64,000 bases of DNA from a virus: the IMG/VR virus record IMGVR_UViG_3300046820_001014, positions 24,420 through 88,419 of that record. The stretch is one strand, 5' to 3'. Under the pieces are notes generated by a model. It was not told where the DNA came from, searched no databases, and saw only the letters and a list, made by a program, of their open reading frames with translations. Position numbers and translations under genes: made by a program. The number at the start of each line of letters is the position of its first letter. Within the stretch, counting starts at the first letter, position 1. Shown piece by piece: positions 44,216 to 50,583 of the stretch.

Positions 44216-44438
44216 TTTCTTCTATTTGTAATATTTCATAACTGTGTAAAATTTCTTGCAAATATCTAAATAGATATCCATTTTGTCTATTTAGATTACT
44301 CATAATAAACATAAAAAATATTTCCTTGTTTAGGTGCAATACTGTAGATTCACCAATCTTAATTTCTCTGTACCCAGAGAAAGTATCTTTAAACTTCTCT
44401 AGTGAGGGTACTTGTAGTATGTAAATTGACATATGCAT
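44199..44438 (-). CDS. Hypothetical protein (79 aa)
   Basis: A small alpha/beta protein (SIYILQVPSLEKFKDTFSGYREIKIGES). The alternative start ATG at 44432 drops two residues. It is the first gene of the polA run, and a terminator hairpin at 44447-44470 separates it from the metalloprotease gene. Confidence 0.45.
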   Translation of the reverse strand: MHMSIYILQVPSLEKFKDTFSGYREIKIGESTVLHLNKEIFFMFIMSNLNRQNGYLFRYLQEILHSYEILQIEENAKSI

Positions 44439-44446
44439 AAATAAAA

Positions 44447-44470
44447 AAGCCTAGTATTTCTACTAGGCTT
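44447..44470 (-). terminator. Intrinsic terminator after the metalloprotease gene
   Basis: A 10-bp perfect stem (AAGCCTAGTA / TACTAGGCTT) with a four-base loop, followed on the minus strand by a T-rich run. It lies 24 bases after the metalloprotease stop and would isolate that gene from the polA genes. Confidence 0.85.
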
Positions 44471-44493
44471 ATAATTAGTTTGTATTTATTTAC

Positions 44494-45735
44494 TTAGTTA
44501 GTTATATAAGATGCTGTCCAATAAGCTACATTATTACAAGTTACAGAAGTTCTATAGCACGAATTAAGATTAGCAGGTTGTGGAGATAAAACTCTATCCA
44601 CAATACCTGTAGCTTTCTCAGTAGTAGTTAAAGATGTAATAGTACCTCTACTTCCACAAGCTTGTGTGACAGTACAAGCAGCATCATATCTACATACATT
44701 TAAGGAGTAAGTAGGATAAGTTATTTGATTAATAGGGACTGTAAACTTAATTCTCCATTTACCATCAGTTCCTTTGTAGGTAGTCTGTAAAGATACTGGA
44801 TTAGTAACTACTGGTGGTGGAGGTTGAGTTGTAGGAGTATAATTAGGTAAAGAACTATAATACAAAGACTTATGTAATACTGCTAACTCTGGAGCTTTAA
44901 GCATAACTTCAGCAGTTCCATAAATATGGCAATAAGACATAAAATCTCCAGCCATTCTCTTAGTTGTTCCTACACATTTAATTGTGGGAGGACAAGCTTT
45001 ATTGTTCTCACAAGCATAACAACTATCCAATGGTCCAAGTCTGTTACCATTCTTATCTAACCAAGCACAATCATTATGTGAGTGTTGAAGTCCTAAGTTG
45101 TGATGCAATTCATGATTAAAAGATAGTAATGCATAGTTTCTATCTCTTGAATTTAAAGGTCTATTTCTAGCTAATGAGACAAATGCCCATTTAGCAGATG
45201 TAACTGATCCTGCAGAAATATAAGCACATCCTCCAATATTAGCATCTGTTAAAAATACTTTAAAAGGTTGTGCTGTTATATTGATAGTATTATTACCAAA
45301 TAAATATAATCCTGATACAGCATCTCTTACATTAACATAAGGATCTGGTGTTGTATGAATAAACATATTTCCAACAACATACTTAACTCCATCTATTCTC
45401 TCAGATGCTTCTGAGCATAAGTTAATAAAGCTTCTCATTTTAGCTTCTGCATTAGAAGCATTCATTCCCTCATTTACATATATATTGTATGCAACTTCTA
45501 CATACAAAGTACATACTTTGTAAGAACGATAATTTGGGTTCCAAAAGTCAGGTTCTGCAGCAGTCATTCTAGCATTAGTAACCTTTTTTTCTGCTGTAGT
45601 ATCAACTGGTTTACACCCTACAGTATAATGTGCAGTATCTGTGTGAGTAGTATCACTACTATTCACTGGAATTTCATAATCAGGATTACAACTAAATAAG
45701 ATAATAGTTAATAAACCAAAGAGTTTTAATTTCAT
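44494..45735 (-). CDS. Lipoprotein zinc metalloprotease (metzincin)
   Basis: This 413-aa protein has an N-terminal lipoprotein signal with lipobox LFSC (Cys16), so it is predicted to be a surface or periplasm-facing lipoprotein. The active site HELHHNLGLQH (H208, E209, H212, H218) is the HExxHxxGxxH zinc motif, and DFMSYCH near residue 266 is the Met-turn, together defining a metzincin. Paired Cys residues follow. The C-terminal 110 residues look like a beta-sandwich domain. The gene is monocistronic: its own promoter-like TATATTTG lies at 45754-45761 (20 bases upstream) and a terminator follows. It may alter the host surface; targets are unknown. Confidence 0.85.
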   Translation of the reverse strand: MKLKLFGLLTIILFSCNPDYEIPVNSSDTTHTDTAHYTVGCKPVDTTAEKKVTNARMTAAEPDFWNPNYRSYKVCTLYVEVAYNIYVNEGMNASNAEAKMRSFINLCSEASERIDGVKYVVGNMFIHTTPDPYVNVRDAVSGLYLFGNNTINITAQPFKVFLTDANIGGCAYISAGSVTSAKWAFVSLARNRPLNSRDRNYALLSFNHELHHNLGLQHSHNDCAWLDKNGNRLGPLDSCYACENNKACPPTIKCVGTTKRMAGDFMSYCHIYGTAEVMLKAPELAVLHKSLYYSSLPNYTPTTQPPPPVVTNPVSLQTTYKGTDGKWRIKFTVPINQITYPTYSLNVCRYDAACTVTQACGSRGTITSLTTTEKATGIVDRVLSPQPANLNSCYRTSVTCNNVAYWTASYITN

Positions 45736-45753
45736 ATATTTTATATTTTACTT

Positions 45754-45763
45754 CAAATATACG
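45754..45763 (-). promoter_or_regulatory. Promoter-like -7 box before the metalloprotease gene
   Basis: The minus strand reads CGTATATTTG. It holds both the Bacteroidota -7 pattern TAnnTTTG and the CGTATA core seen before other genes of this phage. It lies 19 bases before the start codon of the metalloprotease gene. Confidence 0.55.
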
Positions 45764-45771
45764 AATAATAA

Positions 45772-45800
45772 AATTACAGGGGAGAATATCCCCTGTAATT
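45772..45800 (-). terminator. Intrinsic terminator hairpin
   Basis: An 11-12 bp stem (AATTACAGGGG / CCCCTGTAATT) with a GAATA-type loop, followed on the minus strand by TTTTATT. It probably ends the small operon whose last gene ends at 45935. The same core GGGAGAATATCCCC occurs in the hairpin at 47678. Confidence 0.75.
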
Positions 45801-45934
45801 ATTAAAGTTCTTACTAAAGTTTTTAAATATTTGCCTAGACGTGGTTTGTCATAGTTTTTTTGTTTTAGGCCCCTGCGTTGGCAGAGGCTTACAATTTTAC
45901 TTTAATTGCGCATATTTACAAGTTAGCAGTAATA

Positions 45935-46138
45935 CTACGTTAATCGTATAATATTACCATTCCACCTCCAAAAACCTTGCATACTATCAAACCAAATTTC
46001 TATATCGGTAACAAAGAAACCTTTTTTTGCTCCATGTTCCATAATTTCATTTTCGGTCGGTTTAAAGTCTGCCGTTCCTTCAACTAACATTTCGTGTTGT
46101 TGGCTTCTGTATTCAACGCAATTATCTTCTATTTTCAT
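45935..46138 (-). CDS. Hypothetical protein (67 aa)
   Basis: A small soluble protein ending in IEIWFDSMQGFWRWNGNIIRLT. The N-terminal acidic region and Trp-rich C-terminus are unlike any family I know. Base composition here is higher in GC than the phage average. It lies at the end of the operon started by the sigma-like gene. Confidence 0.45.
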   Translation of the reverse strand: MKIEDNCVEYRSQQHEMLVEGTADFKPTENEIMEHGAKKGFFVTDIEIWFDSMQGFWRWNGNIIRLT

Positions 46139-46261
46139 AATTAAATTTGTTTTAAATTATCCGTACTACTGCTAACAGCACATAAGCAAAAGCCCAAATT
46201 CCACCGCACAATGCCAACGCTATTTGTGCCTTCGCTTATCTGCAAAACGTTATCTGCAAGG
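46139..46261. other. Non-coding patch with host-like base composition
   Basis: About 120 bases with higher GC and an unusual word content (GTGCTGTTAGCAGT and TTTTGCAGATAAGCG on the minus strand). No open frame is convincing. It looks like an imported, possibly host-derived segment. The longer reading frame across this patch overlaps a better-supported gene at 46262-46423 and was discarded. Confidence 0.4.
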
Positions 46262-46423
46262 CTACCTGACAAGCTCCGATTCAAGTAATCCTTTGTCGTG
46301 GGCCTCAATAATCTGTTGCTTCTCCATTTCTTTGGCTTGCTCAAATTGTTTGCTATAAATTTGATGTATGTACATATCATCAATTTGTTCCAATAACCAT
46401 TCTACTGCTGTCTGCTTGCTCAT
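46262..46423 (-). CDS. Small hypothetical protein (53 aa)
   Basis: The translation begins MSKQTAVEWLLEQID and continues with EQAKEMEKQQII. This is the layout of a very common small unknown protein in Bacteroidota phages and prophages (QTAVEWL...AKEMEK.QI). It is shorter than usual listing cut-offs, but the pattern makes it a real gene. Stop TAG at 46262-46264. It is one base from its upstream neighbour. Confidence 0.7.
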   Translation of the reverse strand: MSKQTAVEWLLEQIDDMYIHQIYSKQFEQAKEMEKQQIIEAHDKGLLESELVR

Positions 46424-46424
46424 A

Positions 46425-46601
46425 TTATTCTATTGATTTTAATCTTTCTTTACCTACAAAACCATATTCTCCTTTTCTATTTCCCTCAAGGAATTGAATT
46501 CTTACACTATTAATATTCTTTTTACTTTGAAATCCATCATATATAACATACTCAGATTCTCCTTTGAATCTTTTATAAATGACTTTTTCTCCTTTATTCA
46601 T
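46425..46601 (-). CDS. Small hypothetical protein (58 aa)
   Basis: A basic beta-rich protein (MNKGEKVIYKRFKGESEYVIYDG...). It resembles a small SH3-like barrel. Its ATG overlaps the stop of the 3D-domain gene (ATGA), which supports translation. Unknown function. Confidence 0.6.
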   Translation of the reverse strand: MNKGEKVIYKRFKGESEYVIYDGFQSKKNINSVRIQFLEGNRKGEYGFVGKERLKSIE

Positions 46602-47137
46602 AATATTTTAACAGAGTCAACATCTACTTTACCATAAGCTAAGAAATCTATTCTATTACTAAATCTCTTATTCATAGTATCTTCTACTCTCCAACAACCT
46701 CTAAGATGTACAGGTTGATGTACATATATTTCAGAGTTATAAGGATATTCTTTTAATAGATCTCTAGAAACTGCTACTACTCTAATCTCTTGTTTCTTAA
46801 GTTTTCTAAGATTAATTCTATATCCTGTTGCAGTAATGAGTGGGTTTCCATCACATTGAGCCTGTACTGGATTATAGTATGTAGCCTTGAGTTTCTTGTA
46901 AGGAATTTCCTTAGTCTGAAGGGTATCTTGTTTAAGATATTGAGGTTTAGTATCTGCTTCAATTATTAATGTGTCTAAGTATAAGAAAAATAACCCTACT
47001 GCTGCTGCAGCACATATTAAATTAGCAACAGTCTTAAGAAAAGAATGTTGTTTTCTGAACAGGATATATAACTCTATTCCTGTAATAGTAAAATTTAAGC
47101 CTGCTAAGGCTATTAGCAATTTATAAATTATAATCAT
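46598..47137 (-). CDS. Membrane-anchored 3D-domain (DPBB-like) protein
   Basis: This 179-aa protein has two N-terminal hydrophobic helices (residues about 4-26 and 36-56), then a C-terminal domain with ATYYNPVQAQCDGNPLITATGYRI, AVSRDLLKEYPYNSEIYV and CWRVEDTMNKRFSNRIDFL. This is the 3D/RlpA-like double-psi beta-barrel pattern with its closing V.DTM...IDf. The fold occurs in lytic transglycosylase-like and peptidoglycan-associated proteins. Its place behind a sigma-like gene is unusual. The start overlaps the sigma gene's stop. Confidence 0.7.
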   Translation of the reverse strand: MIIIYKLLIALAGLNFTITGIELYILFRKQHSFLKTVANLICAAAAVGLFFLYLDTLIIEADTKPQYLKQDTLQTKEIPYKKLKATYYNPVQAQCDGNPLITATGYRINLRKLKKQEIRVVAVSRDLLKEYPYNSEIYVHQPVHLRGCWRVEDTMNKRFSNRIDFLAYGKVDVDSVKIL

Positions 47138-47570
47138 TCCATTTGTTTTTTAGTTCTTGAGCTAGTATTTTATATTCTTTAACAGATATCTGGAGCTCAT
47201 TACAGATATCTTCTACTGATGTATCCTCACTTCTTAAGAGAAAGAACATATATAATGTACTTCCTATTAAATACTCTTTAAAGCTATTTAGATCTATACT
47301 ATCATTAGATGTTTCTTCTAATCTTTCTGGTATAGTATCTACATATTCAGGATGTTTCTTCCTAATATATTTGTCTATATAGTGGTTTCTAGCAATATTA
47401 TTAACCCATGTAACAGGTGCACTTTTACTGCTATCAAATAGATGCTGTTTAAGAGTAGCTTTAAGTAGTACATCTTCTACAAAATCATCTAAATCTTCAT
47501 CTTTAAGTTTAAACTTGCTCTTAGCAAATCTTTTAACTTCTTTTTTATACTTGTAAAATTGAAATTCCAT
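47121..47570 (-). CDS. Sigma-70 family (ECF-like) factor
   Basis: This 149-aa protein has a region-2-like segment (residues about 20-80) with LDDFVEDVLLKATLK, then WVNNIARNHYIDKYIRKK, the TW.-.IARN...D..R core that contacts core RNA polymerase and the -10 DNA. A short C-terminal helix-turn-helix-like part (EDICNELQISVKEYKILAQEL) could be region 4. It is a candidate to redirect host polymerase to the CGTATAA sites in this genome. Its ATG is 4 bases from a TATATTTG sequence (47575-47582), so it may be nearly leaderless. Confidence 0.7.
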   Translation of the reverse strand: MEFQFYKYKKEVKRFAKSKFKLKDEDLDDFVEDVLLKATLKQHLFDSSKSAPVTWVNNIARNHYIDKYIRKKHPEYVDTIPERLEETSNDSIDLNSFKEYLIGSTLYMFFLLRSEDTSVEDICNELQISVKEYKILAQELKNKWNDYNL

Positions 47571-47589
47571 TTGGCAAATATAGTAGAAA

Positions 47590-47620
47590 AATAAGTTAGG
47601 ATAATGTATCCTAACTTATT
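47590..47620. terminator. Strong hairpin (14-bp stem) upstream of the sigma gene
   Basis: A perfect 14-bp stem, AATAAGTTAGGATA / TATCCTAACTTATT, with a three-base loop. It would stop transcripts coming from the tRNA region on the minus strand before the sigma-like gene's own promoter. Confidence 0.65.
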
Positions 47621-47677
47621 ACCATATTAAACACCAATTAATCAAAAAAATTCTTATAGTTAATAGTAAAATAAAAG

Positions 47678-47706
47678 AAAGTAAGGGAGAATATCCCCCT
47701 TACTTT
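47678..47706. terminator. Hairpin with GGGAGAATATCCCC core
   Basis: A 10-bp stem (AAAGTAAGGG / CCCTTACTTT) around a mostly AT loop. It shares the central GGGAGAATATCCCC word with the terminator at 45772-45800, suggesting a repeated regulatory hairpin. It lies 35 bases after the tRNA-like element at 47741-47807. Confidence 0.6.
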
Positions 47707-47740
47707 ACAACACTATTTATTCACAATTAACCAAAATATG

Positions 47741-47807
47741 TAGTCAGGACAAGTTTCACTCTTGTAACCATAGGTATCCCCATTGCTTTATTTTAAGCTA
47801 CCTGCCT
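47741..47807 (-). ncRNA. tRNA-like element, degenerate
   Basis: 67 bases. The 3' end CCTGACTA and the following bases match the 3' end of the tRNA at 47976-48071 (shared TGTCCTGACTACA). The T-stem pairs (ACAAG/CTTGT) but the T-loop is AGTGAAA, not TTCRANY. The D-stem GCTT/AAGC pairs. The acceptor AGGCAGG/CCTGACT has one mismatch. No anticodon arm is convincing. It may be a decayed tRNA copy or part of a larger RNA. Confidence 0.45.
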
Positions 47808-47813
47808 AAATTT

Positions 47814-47974
47814 AAATAACATAATTCTTTGTAGTTCTTTGCCAAGAACCCTTTTACTTTTTCACTCAATTTTCATGCCTGAAAATCTAATTTTCTGTTT
47901 TACTCCTACTAAAGACTTGCAATTCTTATTTGGTAGTTCAAGCCGATTTTCAAAGTTAAAGAACTATGTTATTT
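47814..47974. ncRNA. Structured RNA domain between two tRNA-like ends
   Basis: The ends 47814-47830 and 47958-47974 are complementary over 17 bp (one G-U pair): AAATAACATAGTTCTTT against AAAGAATTATGTTATTT on the minus strand. An inner 8-bp stem, TGAAAATC / GATTTTCA, is also visible. No long open frame lies inside. The domain touches the tRNA at 47976 and the tRNA-like element at 47807, so the three may form one transcript on the minus strand. Confidence 0.55.
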
Positions 47975-47975
47975 G

Positions 47976-48071
47976 TAGTCAGGACAGGAATTGAACCTGT
48001 ACGTAAAGGATTAGCGCTTAGCCCTTACCCATCTTATTTCTGGAGTGCGTCTACCATTCCGCCACCTGACT
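47976..48071 (-). tRNA. tRNA-Leu-like (class II), anticodon loop abnormal
   Basis: The 96-nt minus-strand RNA has acceptor AGTCAGG / CCTGACT, D-arm GCG-GAATGGTAGA-CGC (typical tRNA-Leu), T-arm ACAGG-TTCAATT-CCTGT and discriminator A, with no encoded CCA. Between D- and T-arms lie 45 bases. The anticodon stem is best read as TCCA/TGGG with a 9-base loop holding TAA in the middle, and the rest is a long variable arm (GTAAGG / CCTTTAC). Leu(UAA) is therefore the best guess, but the loop is two bases too long and U33 is missing. Confidence 0.6.
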
Positions 48072-48075
48072 AAAT

Positions 48076-48675
48076 TTATTTTTTGCTAGCAAGATATCTT
48101 TCTTTTCTAGCAGAATTTTTATTTTTAGATTTATATGTATCTAACTGAGAATCACAATTGTGACATATTAATCTTAAGTTGCTTCTTAAATTATTTGCAG
48201 CATTACCATCAATATGATCTAACACAAAAATCATTTCTTTGTTATTCCATATATTTTCAATATTACAAATAGCACATTTATAATCTTGTTCTTGTAATAT
48301 TTTAGGTTTAAATGTTTTAGGAGAATAATTTGCTCTTTGATAAAAATTGTCTCCTTCTAAAAATTTTTTATATTTTTCATCACTTTGGTATTTTTGATGA
48401 CATTTAATAGAACAAAAAATATGAGTAGATCCAGAATATTTTATAAATTCTTGATTACAACATTTACATGTTGCTGTTTCTCTTTGAATTCTATAAGTAC
48501 CTTTATTAAAAGTTTCTTTTTCACTTATTTTTCTTCTTTCAGGTAATTCTATACCAAACCTTCTAGCTTTTTTCCTAATTGCGGAACCAGAAACATTATA
48601 TAATTCTCCTATTTTATCATAAGTTAATTTATCAATAAATATTAATTTTTCAAGTTCTTCTTTTACATATTTCAT
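48076..48675 (-). CDS. HNH homing endonuclease with HTH and zinc fingers
   Basis: This 199-aa protein has an N-terminal HTH (LTYDKIGELYNVSGSAIRKKARRFGI) and a Cys cluster (CKCCNQEFIKYSG, then FCSIKCHQKY) forming a zinc ribbon. An HNH core follows: CAICNIENIWNNKEMIFVLDHIDGNAANNLRSNLRLICHNCDSQLDT. It is inserted between the two tRNA genes, five bases from the 5' end of the tRNA-Leu-like gene. CGTATAA at 48693-48699 lies 18 bases before its ATG. Confidence 0.92.
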   Translation of the reverse strand: MKYVKEELEKLIFIDKLTYDKIGELYNVSGSAIRKKARRFGIELPERRKISEKETFNKGTYRIQRETATCKCCNQEFIKYSGSTHIFCSIKCHQKYQSDEKYKKFLEGDNFYQRANYSPKTFKPKILQEQDYKCAICNIENIWNNKEMIFVLDHIDGNAANNLRSNLRLICHNCDSQLDTYKSKNKNSARKERYLASKK

Positions 48676-48692
48676 AACTATACTTTATATAG

Positions 48693-48699
48693 TTATACG
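48693..48699 (-). promoter_or_regulatory. CGTATAA site before an HNH gene
   Basis: Minus-strand CGTATAA 18 bases upstream of the HNH gene starting at 48675, between the tRNA and the gene. Confidence 0.55.
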
Positions 48700-48730
48700 T
48701 AATTCGAACTAAAATCTTATATTTATTTAG

Positions 48731-48805
48731 TACCCCAGGTAGGGTTCGAACCTACATCATCCAATTATACGCTAACAGTTTAGAAGACTGTGCTAATACT
48801 GGGGC
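48731..48805 (-). tRNA. tRNA-Arg(UCU)-like gene with abnormal arm order
   Basis: 75 nt on the minus strand. The acceptor (GCCCCAG / CTGGGGT, closed by one G-U pair) and the T-arm GTAGG-TTCGAAC-CCTAC are standard. A perfect anticodon arm, ACAGT-CTTCTAA-ACTGT, carries UCU with the usual C32/U33 and purine 37, fitting the very frequent AGA codons. But this arm follows the acceptor by only seven bases, and the D-arm-like AATTGGAT comes after it. A TTAGC direct repeat flanks the anticodon arm. CGTATAA (48765-48771) lies within the gene. Confidence 0.6.
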
Positions 48806-48860
48806 TTAAAAGAAATAATCTGTATTTTTAAAGAATACTGATTAGTATAAACTTAATTTG

Positions 48861-49028
48861 TTAATGCAACTCAACTATAGATAGTATTAATTCTTCAATA
48901 TTTTCTATAGTTTTATTAAGGACTTTTAAATCCCATCTCCACAAAACCTTTAGTAATGAAAGTATTACAATTGGTAAACAATACACATATATAAGTATTG
49001 CTACTATGAATTTAAATACCTCCTTCAT
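48861..49028 (-). CDS. Small membrane protein (55 aa)
   Basis: A hydrophobic N-terminal helix (FIVAILIYVYCLPIVILSLL) is followed by a charged amphipathic helix. The ATG follows the upstream stop by one base. Predicted single-pass inner-membrane protein, not in a known family. Confidence 0.55.
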   Translation of the reverse strand: MKEVFKFIVAILIYVYCLPIVILSLLKVLWRWDLKVLNKTIENIEELILSIVELH

Positions 49029-49029
49029 A

Positions 49030-49380
49030 CTAATTATGTTTATTAACTCTCAATCTTTCTGCTTCTAACATCTCCTCTAGAGCTTGTTCTACAACCTCTA
49101 CTGGAAACTTCTTGATAGCATTAACAATAGCATCATTAATAGTATCTTGTTGAGTAAGAATACCCCTACTAACAAGTACTTCGTTGCAAACTTGCAACTT
49201 TTCTTGGAAAAGAGCAACTGATGCTCTCTTCTCATCAAGTCTTTTTTGTATCTCAGGTAAAATAATACCTGTCAACTTTTTGGTTGGCATTGTGGAAATA
49301 AGTTCCATTGAGCCATCTTTGTGCTTCCAGAGTTGTTTCTCTGAGAAGTTAACTGTGTGTGAAGAATCTTTGATTTTCAT
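49030..49380 (-). CDS. Hypothetical coiled-coil protein (116 aa)
   Basis: The N-terminal 30 residues are polar, followed by a long helical stretch (IILPEIQKRLDEKRASVALFQEKLQVCNEVL) and a second helical region. Overlaps its upstream neighbour by four bases (ATGA). No domain recognised; may oligomerise. Confidence 0.5.
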   Translation of the reverse strand: MKIKDSSHTVNFSEKQLWKHKDGSMELISTMPTKKLTGIILPEIQKRLDEKRASVALFQEKLQVCNEVLVSRGILTQQDTINDAIVNAIKKFPVEVVEQALEEMLEAERLRVNKHN

Positions 49381-49697
49381 GATACTAGAATTTGAACAGT
49401 TTTAGAAATGTTTGTAAATTTTAAATTATGTAATGGACCTTTCATAAGAAAGGTTGTTTTGTTGCCAAATGTAGAAGAAGTATTAATTCTTCCATTAAAT
49501 TTGACATAGTCTTTTTTAGGATAACTACTGAATGATAACTTAATACCACTTGTAGTAATTCTGAATTTGTAATAACAAACTCCTGATAACCTCTTAAGAG
49601 CATAAGCATTAAAGTATGCTTGAGTTTTAAAAGGTAAGAATGTTAATGTAGATTCATTCTTAACAAATCTACTTGCTCTCCAATGTTCTATTAGCAT
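49377..49697 (-). CDS. Hypothetical basic beta-rich protein (106 aa)
   Basis: A beta-rich, basic protein (FRITTSGIKLSFSSYPKKDYVKFNGRINTSS). No known motif. A strong terminator lies directly upstream at 49712-49737, so this gene probably begins a new transcript. Confidence 0.45.
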   Translation of the reverse strand: MLIEHWRASRFVKNESTLTFLPFKTQAYFNAYALKRLSGVCYYKFRITTSGIKLSFSSYPKKDYVKFNGRINTSSTFGNKTTFLMKGPLHNLKFTNISKTVQILVS

Positions 49698-49711
49698 AAA
49701 AAAGTAAATAA

Positions 49712-49737
49712 ATAGGGAGAGATTTCTCTCTCCCTAT
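49712..49737 (-). terminator. Intrinsic terminator after the 49745 gene
   Basis: An 11-bp perfect stem (ATAGGGAGAGA / TCTCTCCCTAT) with a four-base loop, followed by TTTATTTAC on the minus strand. It ends the transcript of 49745-50134. Confidence 0.85.
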
Positions 49738-49744
49738 AATGTTA

Positions 49745-50134
49745 TTATGCTAATACTAATGGATTAGCATTAACTACTGGAGCTTTGCTTGTTGCAGCCA
49801 TATCTCCAAACCCAAAGTCATCAGAAGATGCCCTTGCAGAACCTACTAAATGAGAACATACTAGTAGTACAGTATCTGAACCATCTTTAATGATAGCAGA
49901 AGCTAGGTAAGTATTACCAGCACTCATACCTTTGGTATAGTTTGCCTCATTAATAATACAGCTTCTCTGTACTTTCTGTCCTGAGTTATTTACAAACTCA
50001 AGAGTACCTACTCTGTATAATTTACCAGAAGGAAACTGTCCTACTGTTTCTGGAGAAATATCCAGAAGTTTAGCTTGAAACTGTGCTACATTCTGACCTC
50101 TTTCTGAATCGTAAATAAATTGAAAATTTGCCAT
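49745..50134 (-). CDS. Hypothetical beta-rich protein (129 aa)
   Basis: Beta strands throughout (NFQFIYDSERGQNVAQFQAKLLD, YRVGTLEFVNNSG, VQRSCIINEANY), a possible OB-like barrel, with a low-complexity C-terminus. Its size and folding pattern are reminiscent of a small SSB-like or single-stranded-nucleic-acid binder, unproven. Followed by a strong terminator. Confidence 0.45.
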   Translation of the reverse strand: MANFQFIYDSERGQNVAQFQAKLLDISPETVGQFPSGKLYRVGTLEFVNNSGQKVQRSCIINEANYTKGMSAGNTYLASAIIKDGSDTVLLVCSHLVGSARASSDDFGFGDMAATSKAPVVNANPLVLA

Positions 50135-50191
50135 GTTTTTGTTTTAAAAAAGAAATTTGTAAATTGTTAAATAGTAAAAAGAATATTGAAT

Positions 50192-50440
50192 TTAGTTCTC
50201 TAATGCTTGTAACTCATATTGAGCCTCAAGTGCATCAGGATGAGGTAGAATAAATCTATCTACCTTATAACCTCCATATGGTAATGGAGGTTGTATTTCT
50301 TGAAGTATAAAGTAATCTTCATTAGTAAGTTTATTCTTACCTACTCTAAGTACAGTATACTCTCCCTTTTCTTTAGGCCAAGCAGATGTTGGTATATCTG
50401 CTGGCCTACAATTTGCGTCAATACAAATAACTTTCATCAT
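50192..50440 (-). CDS. Conserved small phage protein (82 aa)
   Basis: MMKVICIDANCRPADIPTSAWPKEKGEYTVL is a start typical of a widespread small unknown protein of Bacteroidota phages (MKVICI...P....EG..Y.V). Likely an SH3-like barrel. The ATGA junction couples it to its upstream neighbour. Confidence 0.55.
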   Translation of the reverse strand: MMKVICIDANCRPADIPTSAWPKEKGEYTVLRVGKNKLTNEDYFILQEIQPPLPYGGYKVDRFILPHPDALEAQYELQALEN

Positions 50441-50583
50441 TTGATAGATAAATAAGTGTTCTCACTTTGTTTACCAATAATGACTTTTAAAGACATACTA
50501 TCCCACTCTGGAGAGTGTTTTAGTATCTCATTTACTAAACTAAATGAAGTTGTTTTGTTGTTTTTCACTCTGATTTTTTTCAT
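50437..50583 (-). CDS. Small basic protein (48 aa)
   Basis: The start is the ATG at 50583; a longer reading needs a non-ATG codon. Lys/Asn-rich N-terminus, then a compact alpha/beta segment (LVNEILKHSPEWDSMSLKVII). No recognised family. Its 5' end overlaps the membrane-protein gene at 50540. Confidence 0.45.
   Translation of the reverse strand: MKKIRVKNNKTTSFSLVNEILKHSPEWDSMSLKVIIGKQSENTYLSIK

Noticed and set aside
46141-46383. 80-aa minus-strand frame
   Set aside because: It overlaps the better supported 53-aa gene (46262-46423), which has the recognisable QTAVEWL...AKEMEK pattern.
47741-48071. tmRNA
   Set aside because: Two acceptor-like ends flank a structured domain, but there is no visible tag reading frame ending in stop and no Ala-type G-U acceptor pair.
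47741-48071. Group I intron inside a tRNA gene
   Set aside because: No recognisable P, Q, R, S core elements were found, and the first tRNA already closes with its own T-arm and acceptor.
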